From a bacterium (lineage in GTDB: Bacteria; Hinthialibacterota; Hinthialibacteria; H5-UNCL2), in NCBI GenBank assembly GCA_015075175.1, contig JABTUV010000017.1, positions 11,464 through 75,463 on the forward strand: a stretch of DNA of 64,000 bases. Direction: 5' to 3'. A model generated the notes under the pieces. It searched no databases. It was given only the letters and a program-made list of their open reading frames with translations, and was not told the origin of the DNA. The position numbers and the translations under genes are program-made. Shown piece by piece: positions 35,989 to 44,480 of this stretch (position 1 is the stretch's first letter; each line of letters begins with the position of its first letter).

Positions 35989-36336
35989 TCAGCTGGGAGT
36001 CTCAAAGCCCGCCAGGGCGGCGGCTTCACTGTCGGCGATGTCGAAGAAATGCACCAGGTCGGTATTGGAGAGTACGCGCCGCACCTCGGGACAGACGCCG
36101 AAGAGCTTCATCCTGCCCCCCGCGGCGGCGAAAGCGTGCTGCATCTCGATCAGGAGGCCCAGGCCGCTGCTGTCCACGTAGGGAACGGCGGCCAGATCGA
36201 CCAGGAGGAGCACGTCGCCCTCCTCGCGATAGCGACGCAGTCCCCGCCGCAACTCGTCGGCGGAAAAGAAGTCCAGCTCGCCGGACAACCGCACGATTCG
36301 CACCCGTCCGGCCTTTTCGGTTGAAACCTGCACCAT
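35989..36336 (-). CDS. STAS-domain protein (anti-sigma factor antagonist type)
   Basis: 115 residues from the ATG at 36334-36336, with GAGGAAG just upstream; the longer open frame overlaps cstA and is dropped. The STAS core shows VRIVRLSGELDFFSADELR and the phosphorylation-site block VPYVDSSGLGLLIEMQ (Ser in DSSG), as in SpoIIAA/RsbV. Would bind an anti-sigma kinase and release a sigma factor when unphosphorylated. No kinase or sigma gene is adjacent; it follows cstA by 5 bases, an unusual companion. Confidence 0.82.
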   Translation of the reverse strand: MVQVSTEKAGRVRIVRLSGELDFFSADELRRGLRRYREEGDVLLLVDLAAVPYVDSSGLGLLIEMQHAFAAAGGRMKLFGVCPEVRRVLSNTDLVHFFDIADSEAAALAGFETPS

Positions 36337-36341
36337 CTTCC

Positions 36342-38045
36342 TCACGATTGCGGCGGGATGACGGCCTCGGACTCCCCGCTCCAGGCGGCCCGGGGCGCCC
36401 GCAACACGGCCACCACCGCCTCCACGATCATCCAGAGCGAGAAGACTAACAAAAGCAGGCCGATGATTCCAAGCAATTTCTGGGCCTCGCCCGGCCCGAA
36501 CCAGAACTCCTTCAACTTCAGGACCAGCGCGTACTCCGTCACGCCGAACACGAACAGCATGGGCGGAAGCGTGTAGCGCACCGGCAGGCGGCGCGAGACG
36601 AGATAGGTGGTGGTGACGAGCAGCGCGAGGGCCGCCAGCAGTTGATTGGTGGCGCCGAACAGCGGCCAGAGTTCCACGCCGCCGCCGGAGAATCCATAAC
36701 ACAGTCCCATCGCGGTCGCAATCGCCAGTCCGCCGGCGGCGTAGCGGTTGCGCAGGCCCGAGCAACCGGGCAGGCCCGAGAAGAGCTCGGCGACAACGTA
36801 GCGCTGCAGCCTCATGCACGAGTCGATCGTGGTCAACGCAAACCCGATGATAACGACCGCAATGATGGTCCTCGCCAGTTCCACGCCGATCCCCAGCCGC
36901 TCGATCAGGAACGCCGATCCGTTGATGAAAGGCTCCAGCATGGCGCCCAGCGTGCCGTCTCCGCCCCAGGCGCCGTAGTGCGAGAACCAGTAGCCTGAGT
37001 CCACCGCCGAGCAGCACACCACGATGGCCAGCACCGACAGGGCGCCCTCGGTCAGCATGGCGCCGTAGGCTACCGGCCGGGCGTCGCTCTCACGCCGCAA
37101 TTGTCGCACCGAGGTCCCCGACGACACCAGGCAGTGAAAACCCGAGATGGCCCCGCAGGCGATGGTGATGAAGAGAATCGGGAAGAGCGGCGGCGCGCCC
37201 GGCGAACCAAAGGCTTCATAGTGAATCGCCGGCGCCACCACCGTCGGATGCGCCAGCACAAGCCCGGCGATGATCAGCCCCATGCCGGCGAAGAGCGCCC
37301 AGGCGTTGATGTGGTCGCGCGGCTGCAGGAGCAGCCACACGGGCAGAACCGCCGCGAAGTACGAGTAGGCCAGGATGATGCCGATTAGAATCTTGACCGC
37401 GTGCGGCGAGGGGAGGCTGATGGGAAAGCGCACGCCCAGCACGACCAAGACGTAAGCGATGACCACGGCCAGGATCGTGAACATCCACAGGCCCGACTCG
37501 CGGCGCCGGAAGAACACGCCCGCGACCATGGCCATGGCCGTCACTCCCAGCACCGGCACGACCGTCTGCGGATAGGTATGGATTAGGCGCGCGATGATCA
37601 GCGCGAACACGGCCAGGACCAGAAGCAGCAGGCAGAAGATGATCCAGAGAAACAAGAAGCGGCTGCGCGGCCCGACGACCGCGCCGGTCAGGTCGCCGAT
37701 GGAGCGCCCGCGATGTCGCAGCGAGACGTACATGGCGCCCAGGTCGTGCACGGCCCCCAAGAGTACGCTGCCCAGTACCACCCAGAGGAAGGCGGGCAGC
37801 CAGCCCCAGAACACGGCGATGGCCGGCCCCACGATGGGCGAAACGCCGGCGATGGTGGCAAAGTGGTGCCCGAAGAGAATCGCCGGCCGGGTGGGAACGT
37901 AGTCCACCCCGTCCATCTGTTCGTGGGCCGGCGTCGGCCGGCTGTCGTCGAAGCGAAACACGCGCCGCACGATATGGCGCGAGTAGAAGCGATAGCCCCA
38001 GACGAAGAGCACGGCCGCCGCGGCCAACAAGACCAGCGAGTTCAT
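36342..38045 (-). CDS. cstA: Carbon starvation protein A, peptide/pyruvate transporter family
   Basis: 567 residues from the ATG at 38043-38045, about 16 membrane helices. Family blocks: GVDYVPTRPAILFGHHFATIAGVSPIVGPAIAVFWGW near the N-terminus (seen in parts: PTRPAILFGHHF, GPAIAVFWGWLPA), LGAVHDLGAMYVSLRHRGRS and GFHCLVSSGTSVRQL. CstA-type carriers import peptides or pyruvate in starved cells. The gene overlaps the upstream WYL regulator by 4 bases, which suggests regulation by that protein. Confidence 0.92.
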   Translation of the reverse strand: MNSLVLLAAAAVLFVWGYRFYSRHIVRRVFRFDDSRPTPAHEQMDGVDYVPTRPAILFGHHFATIAGVSPIVGPAIAVFWGWLPAFLWVVLGSVLLGAVHDLGAMYVSLRHRGRSIGDLTGAVVGPRSRFLFLWIIFCLLLLVLAVFALIIARLIHTYPQTVVPVLGVTAMAMVAGVFFRRRESGLWMFTILAVVIAYVLVVLGVRFPISLPSPHAVKILIGIILAYSYFAAVLPVWLLLQPRDHINAWALFAGMGLIIAGLVLAHPTVVAPAIHYEAFGSPGAPPLFPILFITIACGAISGFHCLVSSGTSVRQLRRESDARPVAYGAMLTEGALSVLAIVVCCSAVDSGYWFSHYGAWGGDGTLGAMLEPFINGSAFLIERLGIGVELARTIIAVVIIGFALTTIDSCMRLQRYVVAELFSGLPGCSGLRNRYAAGGLAIATAMGLCYGFSGGGVELWPLFGATNQLLAALALLVTTTYLVSRRLPVRYTLPPMLFVFGVTEYALVLKLKEFWFGPGEAQKLLGIIGLLLLVFSLWMIVEAVVAVLRAPRAAWSGESEAVIPPQS

Positions 38046-39016
38046 GACGATTTTCTCCCCTTGGACGGAGCGGCGTAGAGGTCCGTCATTTCGCGCGCGT
38101 AGCGGGCCATCTTGTCGCGCAGGCGCTGCGGTTTCTCCACCCGCGCGTGCGGCCCGTATTGCAGGAGCCACCAGCTGAACTCGTCCAGTCCGCGGGTCGA
38201 AAGCGACAGGGTGAGGCCGCCGTCGCGATGGTTCGTCAGCGTGGCGCGGGGGATGTGCTTCTCGCGGATGTAGGCGGCCACGGTGGGGTCAAACCGCACC
38301 ACGATGTTCTCCAGCCGTCCGCCCATGATGCCCCAGCGTTCATCCAGATCGCGCACGTAGTCCTCCAGCGGGGGCGGCGAAAAGGTGCGCGAGAGGGGTT
38401 CGACGCTGCGGAAGCGGCCGGCCTTGAAGGTGCGCACCTCGCCGCGCTCGCAGCAGTAGGCCACCAGGTACCAGGCGTTTTTCTTATGGACCAGAAAGTA
38501 CGGATGCAATTCCCGATCGTTTTCCTGGCCGCGGGCGACGGAGAGATAGGTAACCGAGACGGCGCGATTGGCGGAGATGGCGGCGCACAGCGCCTCCAGG
38601 ACGCCGGGCGCGACTCGATTCTCCGGGCACGGCCCGGCCAAGGTGCGCGCGGACAACTGCGACAGGTCCCCCGCCGTGCCGTTCGCGACCGTCCCGAACA
38701 GCTTGTCCAAGAGCCGCCGCCGCGTCGCCTCGTCCAGGACGTTCTGTTGCACCAGGAGGTTGAGGCCCAGCGTGATGCGGAACGCCTCCTCGGGCGAGAA
38801 CAGCGCGCCCGCCTGAAAGTACGAGGGCAGAATCTTATAGCCGCCCTGATGGAACACAATCGGCACGCCCGCCATGTTCAGATCGCCGATGTCGTCGTAA
38901 ATGCGCTTTTCGGAGATGCCGAACATGCCCGCCAGATCGCGGGGACGCAGATGCGAGTTGCTCTTGACCACGTCCACGATCTCCAGGAGGCGGGCGAGAC
39001 GATGGTACTTGGGCAT
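38042..39016 (-). CDS. WYL-domain transcriptional regulator with N-terminal HTH
   Basis: 324 residues. A winged helix-turn-helix at 1-60 (RLLEIVDVVKSNSHLRPRDL, GISEKRIYDDI) and a WYL domain around 140-240 (AISANRAVSVTYLSV, HPYFLVHKKNAWYLVAYC). WYL domains bind nucleotides or nucleic acid ends and control stress genes. The C-terminal WCX-like extension ends with a basic tail. Coupled to cstA by ATGA. Confidence 0.88.
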   Translation of the reverse strand: MPKYHRLARLLEIVDVVKSNSHLRPRDLAGMFGISEKRIYDDIGDLNMAGVPIVFHQGGYKILPSYFQAGALFSPEEAFRITLGLNLLVQQNVLDEATRRRLLDKLFGTVANGTAGDLSQLSARTLAGPCPENRVAPGVLEALCAAISANRAVSVTYLSVARGQENDRELHPYFLVHKKNAWYLVAYCCERGEVRTFKAGRFRSVEPLSRTFSPPPLEDYVRDLDERWGIMGGRLENIVVRFDPTVAAYIREKHIPRATLTNHRDGGLTLSLSTRGLDEFSWWLLQYGPHARVEKPQRLRDKMARYAREMTDLYAAPSKGRKSS

Positions 39017-40324
39017 TTACTTGCCCTTCAGCGCTGCCGCGGCCAGCCGGTCGGCCAACCCGTTGAGATGCCGGGGAACGTAGCTGATGGCGAAGTGGGC
39101 GAAGCGCTTGCGCAGGGGTTCGACGGCGGCGTAGAGCTTCTTCAGGTTGGGATGCTTGACGCGATACTGGCCGCTCATCTGGCGGACCACCAGTTCGCTG
39201 TCCATGAGCACGTGGATGCGGCGCACGCCGCGCGCCAGCGCGCACTCCAGGCCGCGCTGCAGCGCCACGTACTCGGCGATGTTGTTGGTCGCCTTGCCGA
39301 TGGGTCCGGAGGCTCGCTCCACCTCCCTGCCGCCGTCGTCAAAGAGCACGGCGGCGAAGCTGGCGGGGCCGGGGTTGCCGTCGCAGGCCCCGTCGGCGTA
39401 GAGCACGTGGATGCCCGGACCGAATGTCTTCGGTCGGAAGGCCGGCTCGGCCGGGCGCTCCTGCTCCAGCGCACCCGCCGGCAGTGCCGCGTTCAGGCTG
39501 CCGCTGCGATAGCCCTCCAGGTCCAGGCTCACCGTCAGGTAGCCCTGCGCCTTGAACCCGGCTACCACCTCTTCCCGATGTTCCAAAACGCGCGGCAGGT
39601 CGGCGGCGGGAACCTCGATGCGCGCGTGATGCTCGCCCGTGTGGCGCACGCGGAACTGCCGCAGTCCCAGTCGTCGCAAGATGTCTTCCGCCGAGGCGAC
39701 CATGGCCAGTTTCTCCCTCGTGATCATTTCACCATACGGAATGCGCGAGGACAGGCAGGCGAAGCTGGGTTTGTCCCACAGCGGCAGATGGTACACCTCG
39801 CGCGCCACGGTGCGAATATCCTCCTTGGTCATGCGGGCGTCCAAGAGGGGACTCTGCACGCGATGTTCGCGGGCCGCCCGCCGCCCCGGACGATGGTCGC
39901 CGGTGTCGTCCCAATTGCTGCCGTCCAGGATGTAGGGGTATCCCTCGTCCTCCGCCAGGCGTTCCAGTTGCTTGAACAACTCGTCCTTGCAGAAATAGCA
40001 GCGGTTGGTGGGATTCTGGGCGTAGCCGGGAATGGCCAGTTCGGAGTAGTGGATGATGCGATGGTTCCAGCCGCGATCTCGCGCCAGGCCGAGCGCGTCC
40101 CGGCCCTCGGCGGCGGAAAGCGTTTCCGAGTCCGCCGTCACCGAGAGGCAGTTATCGCCCAGGACCTCGTGTCCGACCGCGGACAGGAGGGCGCTGTCCA
40201 CCCCGCCCGAGTAGGCCACGATCACGCGTCCCAGCTGCCGCAACCGCCGGCGCAGGAAGTCCAGCTTCTCCGCCGGGGCCGCGGTCGCTTGCGGTACGGC
40301 CAGCTCCTCGATCCCAACCGCCAT
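39017..40324 (-). CDS. Fusion of LarE-like sulfur transferase and RNase HI
   Basis: 435 residues. Residues 1-270: PP-loop ATPase of the LarE type with VAYSGGVDSALLS (ATP site), NPTNRCYFCKDELF and FACLSSRIPYGE. The three cysteines match the cluster-binding set known from some LarE proteins, which make the nickel-pincer cofactor by giving sulfur. Residues about 305-435: RNase HI fold, ADGACDGNPGPASF (catalytic Asp), NIAEYVALQRGLECAL (Glu), LMDSELVVRQMSG (Asp), RHLNGLADRLA (Asp). Start at 40324 is set by AGGAGG four bases upstream. No stop or slip between domains. The joint role is unknown; no larA/B/C nearby. Confidence 0.85.
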   Translation of the reverse strand: MAVGIEELAVPQATAAPAEKLDFLRRRLRQLGRVIVAYSGGVDSALLSAVGHEVLGDNCLSVTADSETLSAAEGRDALGLARDRGWNHRIIHYSELAIPGYAQNPTNRCYFCKDELFKQLERLAEDEGYPYILDGSNWDDTGDHRPGRRAAREHRVQSPLLDARMTKEDIRTVAREVYHLPLWDKPSFACLSSRIPYGEMITREKLAMVASAEDILRRLGLRQFRVRHTGEHHARIEVPAADLPRVLEHREEVVAGFKAQGYLTVSLDLEGYRSGSLNAALPAGALEQERPAEPAFRPKTFGPGIHVLYADGACDGNPGPASFAAVLFDDGGREVERASGPIGKATNNIAEYVALQRGLECALARGVRRIHVLMDSELVVRQMSGQYRVKHPNLKKLYAAVEPLRKRFAHFAISYVPRHLNGLADRLAAAALKGK

Positions 40325-40328
40325 GTCG

Positions 40329-40334
40329 CCTCCT
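40329..40334 (-). promoter_or_regulatory. Ribosome binding site fixing the LarE-RNase HI start
   Basis: AGGAGG on the minus strand, 4 bases before the ATG at 40322-40324; the longer open frame to 40420 has no such signal. Confidence 0.7.
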
Positions 40335-40410
40335 CTCCCAGTCCGGCTGATGCCTGAGTCTAAACCATCCCAGCGGGGCCTGCAAGGTTCACGTAGCCGC
40401 CCTGCTCGCA

Positions 40411-40453
40411 CGGGCGACAAGATGTCGCCCGGACCGGCGACTACAAGTCGCCG
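40411..40453. repeat. Pair of GC hairpins
   Basis: CGGGCGACA (40411-40419) pairs with TGTCGCCCG (40423-40431); CGGCGACT (40435-40442) pairs with AGTCGCCG (40446-40453). Same family as 771-812. The rest of the divergent gap 40325-40637 is AT-richer from 40475 to 40600 and may hold the promoters. Confidence 0.65.
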
Positions 40454-40637
40454 CTACGCGCATCGGTTGAGACTCAGTCCAAAAAAAATGCTCGTTCCAA
40501 CAAATAAATGCTGACAGTCGATCGACTCAACGATATTCTGAGTGCATTGCCCTTTGCCGTGTACTTTTCCAACCTCGAAAACATAAACGGGAGCTCTTTC
40601 GGACCCGCGGGTCCGGGAAAGGAAAGGTGCATCAGCC

Positions 40638-42455
40638 ATGAACAGGCGCGAGACAGGTTTTTTTGCGACGCAGCTTGGCAGTGCGAGGACGGCGCGGCTG
40701 GCCGTTCTCATCCTTGTGGCGGCGGCCCCAGCGGGCCTGTACGCCCAGCCGGATTACACCTGGACCTTCGTGGACGACGGCGGCTCCAGCTACATCCTGA
40801 CGGCCGTCTCCTCCAGCAAGCTCTACGCCGGCAGCTTGCCCGCCGAGGATCCCACGCTCAACCTCATCCAGGGCAGGCGCTATCGGGCGATCATCCAGGA
40901 TCCGGGAACGCACCCCTTCGACATCGTGGCGCTGGGGTCCAATTCGGGCGAGGACACGGTGCTCTTGGCGCAAGGCGCCGGTACGGGGACTATGGAAGGC
41001 GACGGCACGGTCGCCTGGGTGGACGTGGGCGACGGCACGGTCGAGTTCACCCTCTCGCCCAGCCTGGTCGCCGCCTTCACCGCCGGCGGCAAAACTCCCG
41101 GCTATCGCTGCAACGCGCATCCCGACTCGATGCGCGGCCAGTTCGCGCTCTACGGAACCGGCACGTTCATCACCAACCCCATCGCGGCGACGATCCCTAC
41201 CGGCACGCGCGCGGTCGAGCTGGAACTAGTGATGTCGGGGCTGGTCTCGCCGGTGGGCCTGGCCGATCCCAACGACGGCTCGGGCCGGCTCTTCATCTGC
41301 GACCAGGCGGGGTTCATTCGCGTGCATCCCGCCGGCACGGTCGCCCTGGACGTGCGCAGCCGCATGGTCACACTGTCCGCCGGCTACGACGAGCGCGGAC
41401 TGTTGGGCGTGGCGCTGCATCCCAACTTCGCCGCCAACCGCAAACTCTACACTTACACCTCCGAGCCGCGCGTCCCCGGCGCAGAGGATTTCACCGTCCC
41501 CATGACCGGCAATCCCAACCATCAGGCGGTCGTGGCCGAGTGGGTCGTGTCCGCGACCGATCCCAACACCATCGATTCGAGCAGCCGGCGTGAACTCCTG
41601 CGCATCGATGAGCCGCAGGGCAACCACAACGGCGGCCAGTTGCGCTTCGGACCGGACGGAAAACTCTACATCTCGCTGGGCGACGGCGGCAGCAGCGACG
41701 ACATGGCCGACGGCCACAGCGCCGACGGCAACGCCCAGGACCTTACCAACGTACTCGGCACGCTGCTGCGCATCGACGTGGACGGCAATAACTCCGCCAA
41801 CGGCCGCTACGGCGTTCCCGCCGACAATCCCTTCGTGGGCGTGGCGGGCGTGGATGAAATCTGGGCCTACGGCTTCCGCAACCCCTACCGCTTCAGCTTC
41901 GACAGGTTGACCGGCGACCTTTACGTGGGCGACGTGGGCCAGAACAAGATCGAGGAGGTGGACCGGGTCGAGAAGGGCAAGAACTACGGCTGGCGCTGGA
42001 AGGAGGGAAGTTTCTACTTCGATCCCAACGGCGCCTCGGCAGGCCAGGTGACGACCGTGCCGGTCGCGCCCCTGCCCCCGGACCTGGTGGACCCGATCGC
42101 CGAATACGACCACGACGACGGCATCTCGGTCATCGGGGGGCACGTGTATCGCGGCGCGGCCATCACCCAGCTGTCGGGAGTATACCTCTTCGGGGATTTC
42201 GCGCGCACCACGAGCACACCCTCGGGACGGGTCTTTTACCTGGACGCAGCCAACGACGTGTTCGAACTTCAGATCGGCAGTCCCACGCGTCCCTTGGGGC
42301 TTTTCCTGAAAGGCATGGACGAGGACGCGGCCGGTGAGGTGTATCTCTGCACCTCCTCCGTCCTGGGGCCAAGCGGCACGGGGGGAGCGGTTTATAAACT
42401 GATTCCGCTGCCTACCACCGAGGTTCCGCGCGCCCAGTGGGCCGGCTATCGGTAG
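40638..42455 (+). CDS. Secreted cupredoxin-PQQ sugar dehydrogenase fusion
   Basis: 605 residues. Signal peptide to about residue 36 (cleavage after GLYAQ). Residues 37-175 form a cupredoxin-like domain: His in PGTHPFDIV and the Cys-X2-His-X3-Met series in YRCNAHPDSMRGQF are the ligands of a type I copper site. From 190 a soluble PQQ-dependent aldose dehydrogenase-like propeller follows: SPVGLADPNDGSGRLF, LLGVALHPNF, HNGGQLRFGPDGKLYISLGD (catalytic His), GFRNPYRFSFD and ISVIGGHVYRG. The copper domain could take electrons from PQQ. Periplasmic. Substrate sugar unknown. Confidence 0.85.
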   Translation: MNRRETGFFATQLGSARTARLAVLILVAAAPAGLYAQPDYTWTFVDDGGSSYILTAVSSSKLYAGSLPAEDPTLNLIQGRRYRAIIQDPGTHPFDIVALGSNSGEDTVLLAQGAGTGTMEGDGTVAWVDVGDGTVEFTLSPSLVAAFTAGGKTPGYRCNAHPDSMRGQFALYGTGTFITNPIAATIPTGTRAVELELVMSGLVSPVGLADPNDGSGRLFICDQAGFIRVHPAGTVALDVRSRMVTLSAGYDERGLLGVALHPNFAANRKLYTYTSEPRVPGAEDFTVPMTGNPNHQAVVAEWVVSATDPNTIDSSSRRELLRIDEPQGNHNGGQLRFGPDGKLYISLGDGGSSDDMADGHSADGNAQDLTNVLGTLLRIDVDGNNSANGRYGVPADNPFVGVAGVDEIWAYGFRNPYRFSFDRLTGDLYVGDVGQNKIEEVDRVEKGKNYGWRWKEGSFYFDPNGASAGQVTTVPVAPLPPDLVDPIAEYDHDDGISVIGGHVYRGAAITQLSGVYLFGDFARTTSTPSGRVFYLDAANDVFELQIGSPTRPLGLFLKGMDEDAAGEVYLCTSSVLGPSGTGGAVYKLIPLPTTEVPRAQWAGYR

Positions 42456-42731
42456 TTCCGCGGCCTGCTGCGCCGCGTGCGTAGTTGCGCCGCGTGCTGC
42501 GACGCACCGACGGGCGCTATCCCCCGCAACACACCTTGTAAAGGGGAAGCCAAGGCAGCGTCAGGTGGGGCGGAAGCATCCAAGGCCGGCCTTCGACACG
42601 CGGCCCGAAGTGGGACTTTCGCCTTGAACAAGGCATCCCGCCGGGCCGCTGCTCAGGCCTGTCGGTTCTGGATATTGTCGCGGCGCCCACCGAGCGATTT
42701 CGAGTGATGCGGACCTCAAGTTCGCCGAAGC
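42456..42731. repeat. Gap with decayed copies of two repeat families
   Basis: 42525-42550 is a remnant of the CCCCCTTGTTAAGGGG palindrome. 42597-42656 reads ACGCGGCCCGAAGTG, then CGCCGGGCCGCTGCTCAGG, a worn copy of the core found at 51680-51740. No gene seen. Confidence 0.5.
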
Positions 42732-43458
42732 TTATTTTGGCGCGAATATCCGTCGTACTGCGGCCAGGTCCTCAGGCGTGTCCACGCCGCGATGGGCGCG
42801 CTCGGTCGTGATCACGCGAATGCGCACGCCGTGCGCCAGCGCGCGAACTGCTCCAGTTGCTCCGCCCTCCAGCGGATGCACCGGCCACTCTACCAGCTGC
42901 AGCAGCAGCTCGCGCCGATAGGCGTAAAGCCCCAGATGCAGGCGGTACGGCACGACATCGGGCCGGTCGCGATGGTAGGGAATCCGGCTGCGGGAGAAAT
43001 AGAGCGCGTCGCCCGCTTCATCGACGACCACCTTCACGCGATTAGGATTGTCGGGCGACTCATCGCCAGGAAAGGGCGCGGCGACGGTCGCCATGCCGAG
43101 GGAGGGATCGTCGACCAGGAGCGTCGCCAGGCGCGCAAGCAGCTTGGGATCGACCAGCGGTTCGTCGCCCTGCACGTTGACGATCACGTCGTTGTCCAGT
43201 TTGCGCGCCACTTCGGCGATGCGATCGGTTCCTGAAGGACAGTCGGGCGAAGTCAACTCGGCGCGGGCGCCGTCGGCGCGCACGACTTCGGCGATGCGCG
43301 GATCGTCCGTCGCCACGAGGACTGGATCGAAGCACCCGGCCGCGCGCGCGCGGTCCACGACGCGCAGAATGAGCGGACGGCCGGCGATGTCAGGGCGGCT
43401 TGCCGGGCAGTCGGCGGGAAGCGTAGCGGGCCGGAATGACGGCGGCCGGCGCTTTCAT
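42732..43458 (-). CDS. kdsB: 3-deoxy-manno-octulosonate cytidylyltransferase, frameshifted
   Basis: About 241 residues if repaired. Activates KDO with CTP for lipid A-core synthesis. N-terminus from the ATG at 43456-43458: MKAPAAVIPARYASRRLPGKP, the CTP-binding signature. One extra base near 43393-43396 (CCC run) brings a stop; the continuation DIAGRPLILRVVDRARAAG lies in another frame, then VLVATDDPRIAEVV, VNVQGDEPLVDP and YFSRSRIPYHRD, all classical. ATGA overlap with the upstream kinase gene supports translation coupling and the start. The error cluster continues into that gene. Confidence 0.88.
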
Positions 43459-44480
43459 TGCGGCAGACGCGCGGCGGCCTCGCGCAACAGCTCCTCGCGT
43501 CCCACCGGCGCCAGCCCCATCTTGCCCGCCTTCACGCCCCCCGCGAGATTGGCCAACGCCATCGCCTCCGTCGCAGTCGCACCGGCCGCGACCGAGAGGG
43601 GCGAGCGTGGCGACGACCGTGTCGCCGCAGCCGGTCACGTCGAACACCTCGCGCGGATGCGCAGCCACGTCGACGCGCGGCGCGTCCCGACAAACAGGCT
43701 CATGCCCTCCCACCGCGCGTCACGAGCAGATGCCCCGCCTCGGTCCGCTCCAGGTACTTGCGCCCCGCCGCCTCCAACCGTCGGGCTGTCCGTCTCGACC
43801 CCGGTCGCCACGGCCACCTCGTAATGGTTGGGCGTCAACCAGTCCACGCCGCGGTCCATCTCGATGGCGGGACTCTTGGGATCCACCAGGATGGGAAACC
43901 AACCCGAGACGTCGGCGAAGGCGCCGCGCAGCTCCACCAGCTCGGCGACCAGCGCGGACGTGACGATGCCCTTGCCGTAATCGTCGATCACCAGCACGGA
44001 GAGGCGCGGGAAGATGTCGCGCAGGGCGTCCAGGAGTTGCCGGCGGAGGCCGGGCGAGATGGGCTGCCGGCTCTCGCGGTCGATGCGTACGAGGTGCTGC
44101 GCCTGGCCGTGATAGGCGGCCACGATCCGCGTCTTGGTCGTGGTAGTCCGCTCGGGATCGACCACGAGCAGCGGATCAGCGGCGTAAAAGTGCGACAGGA
44201 GGGCGCGCATTTCCTCGCCGTGGGCGTCCTCGCCCACGAGGCCCAAGAGCGACACGCCGGCGCCCAGCGTGAGAACATTGTGAGCCACGTTGCCGGCGCA
44301 ACCCAGCATCATGCGGTCGGTGGGGTTTTCCACCACGGGCACGGGGGCCTCGGGCGACAGCCGCCGCACGCGCCCGCTGATTTCGATGTCCAGCGAAACG
44401 TCGCCCACCACCCCGACGCGCGCGTCGGAAAACGACTCGATCAGCTCCTCGGCCCGCCGCGCCGACAAGAGAGCGCTCAA
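43455..44480 (-). CDS. HldE/RfaE1-type heptose-phosphate kinase (PfkB family), several frameshifts
   Basis: 1026 bases, 341 residues in nominal frame. N-terminal half is intact: VGVVGDVSLDIEISG, RLSPEAPVPVVENPTDRMMLGCAGNVAHNV and LVIDDYGKG match the kinase half of HldE, which phosphorylates D-glycero-beta-D-manno-heptose-7-phosphate. The C-terminal part changes frame near 43776 (+1), 43708 (-1), 43685 (-1) and 43598 (+1), so the frame returns and ends ...LLREAAARLPQ at the stop that overlaps kdsB. The ATP-site block reads TGCGDTVVATL instead of TGAGD. No adenylyltransferase domain. Overlaps accA by 4 bases. Confidence 0.8.

Noticed and set aside
38147-40357. 736-codon open frame opposite the WYL and LarE-RNase HI genes
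   Set aside because: Antisense shadow spanning two real genes.
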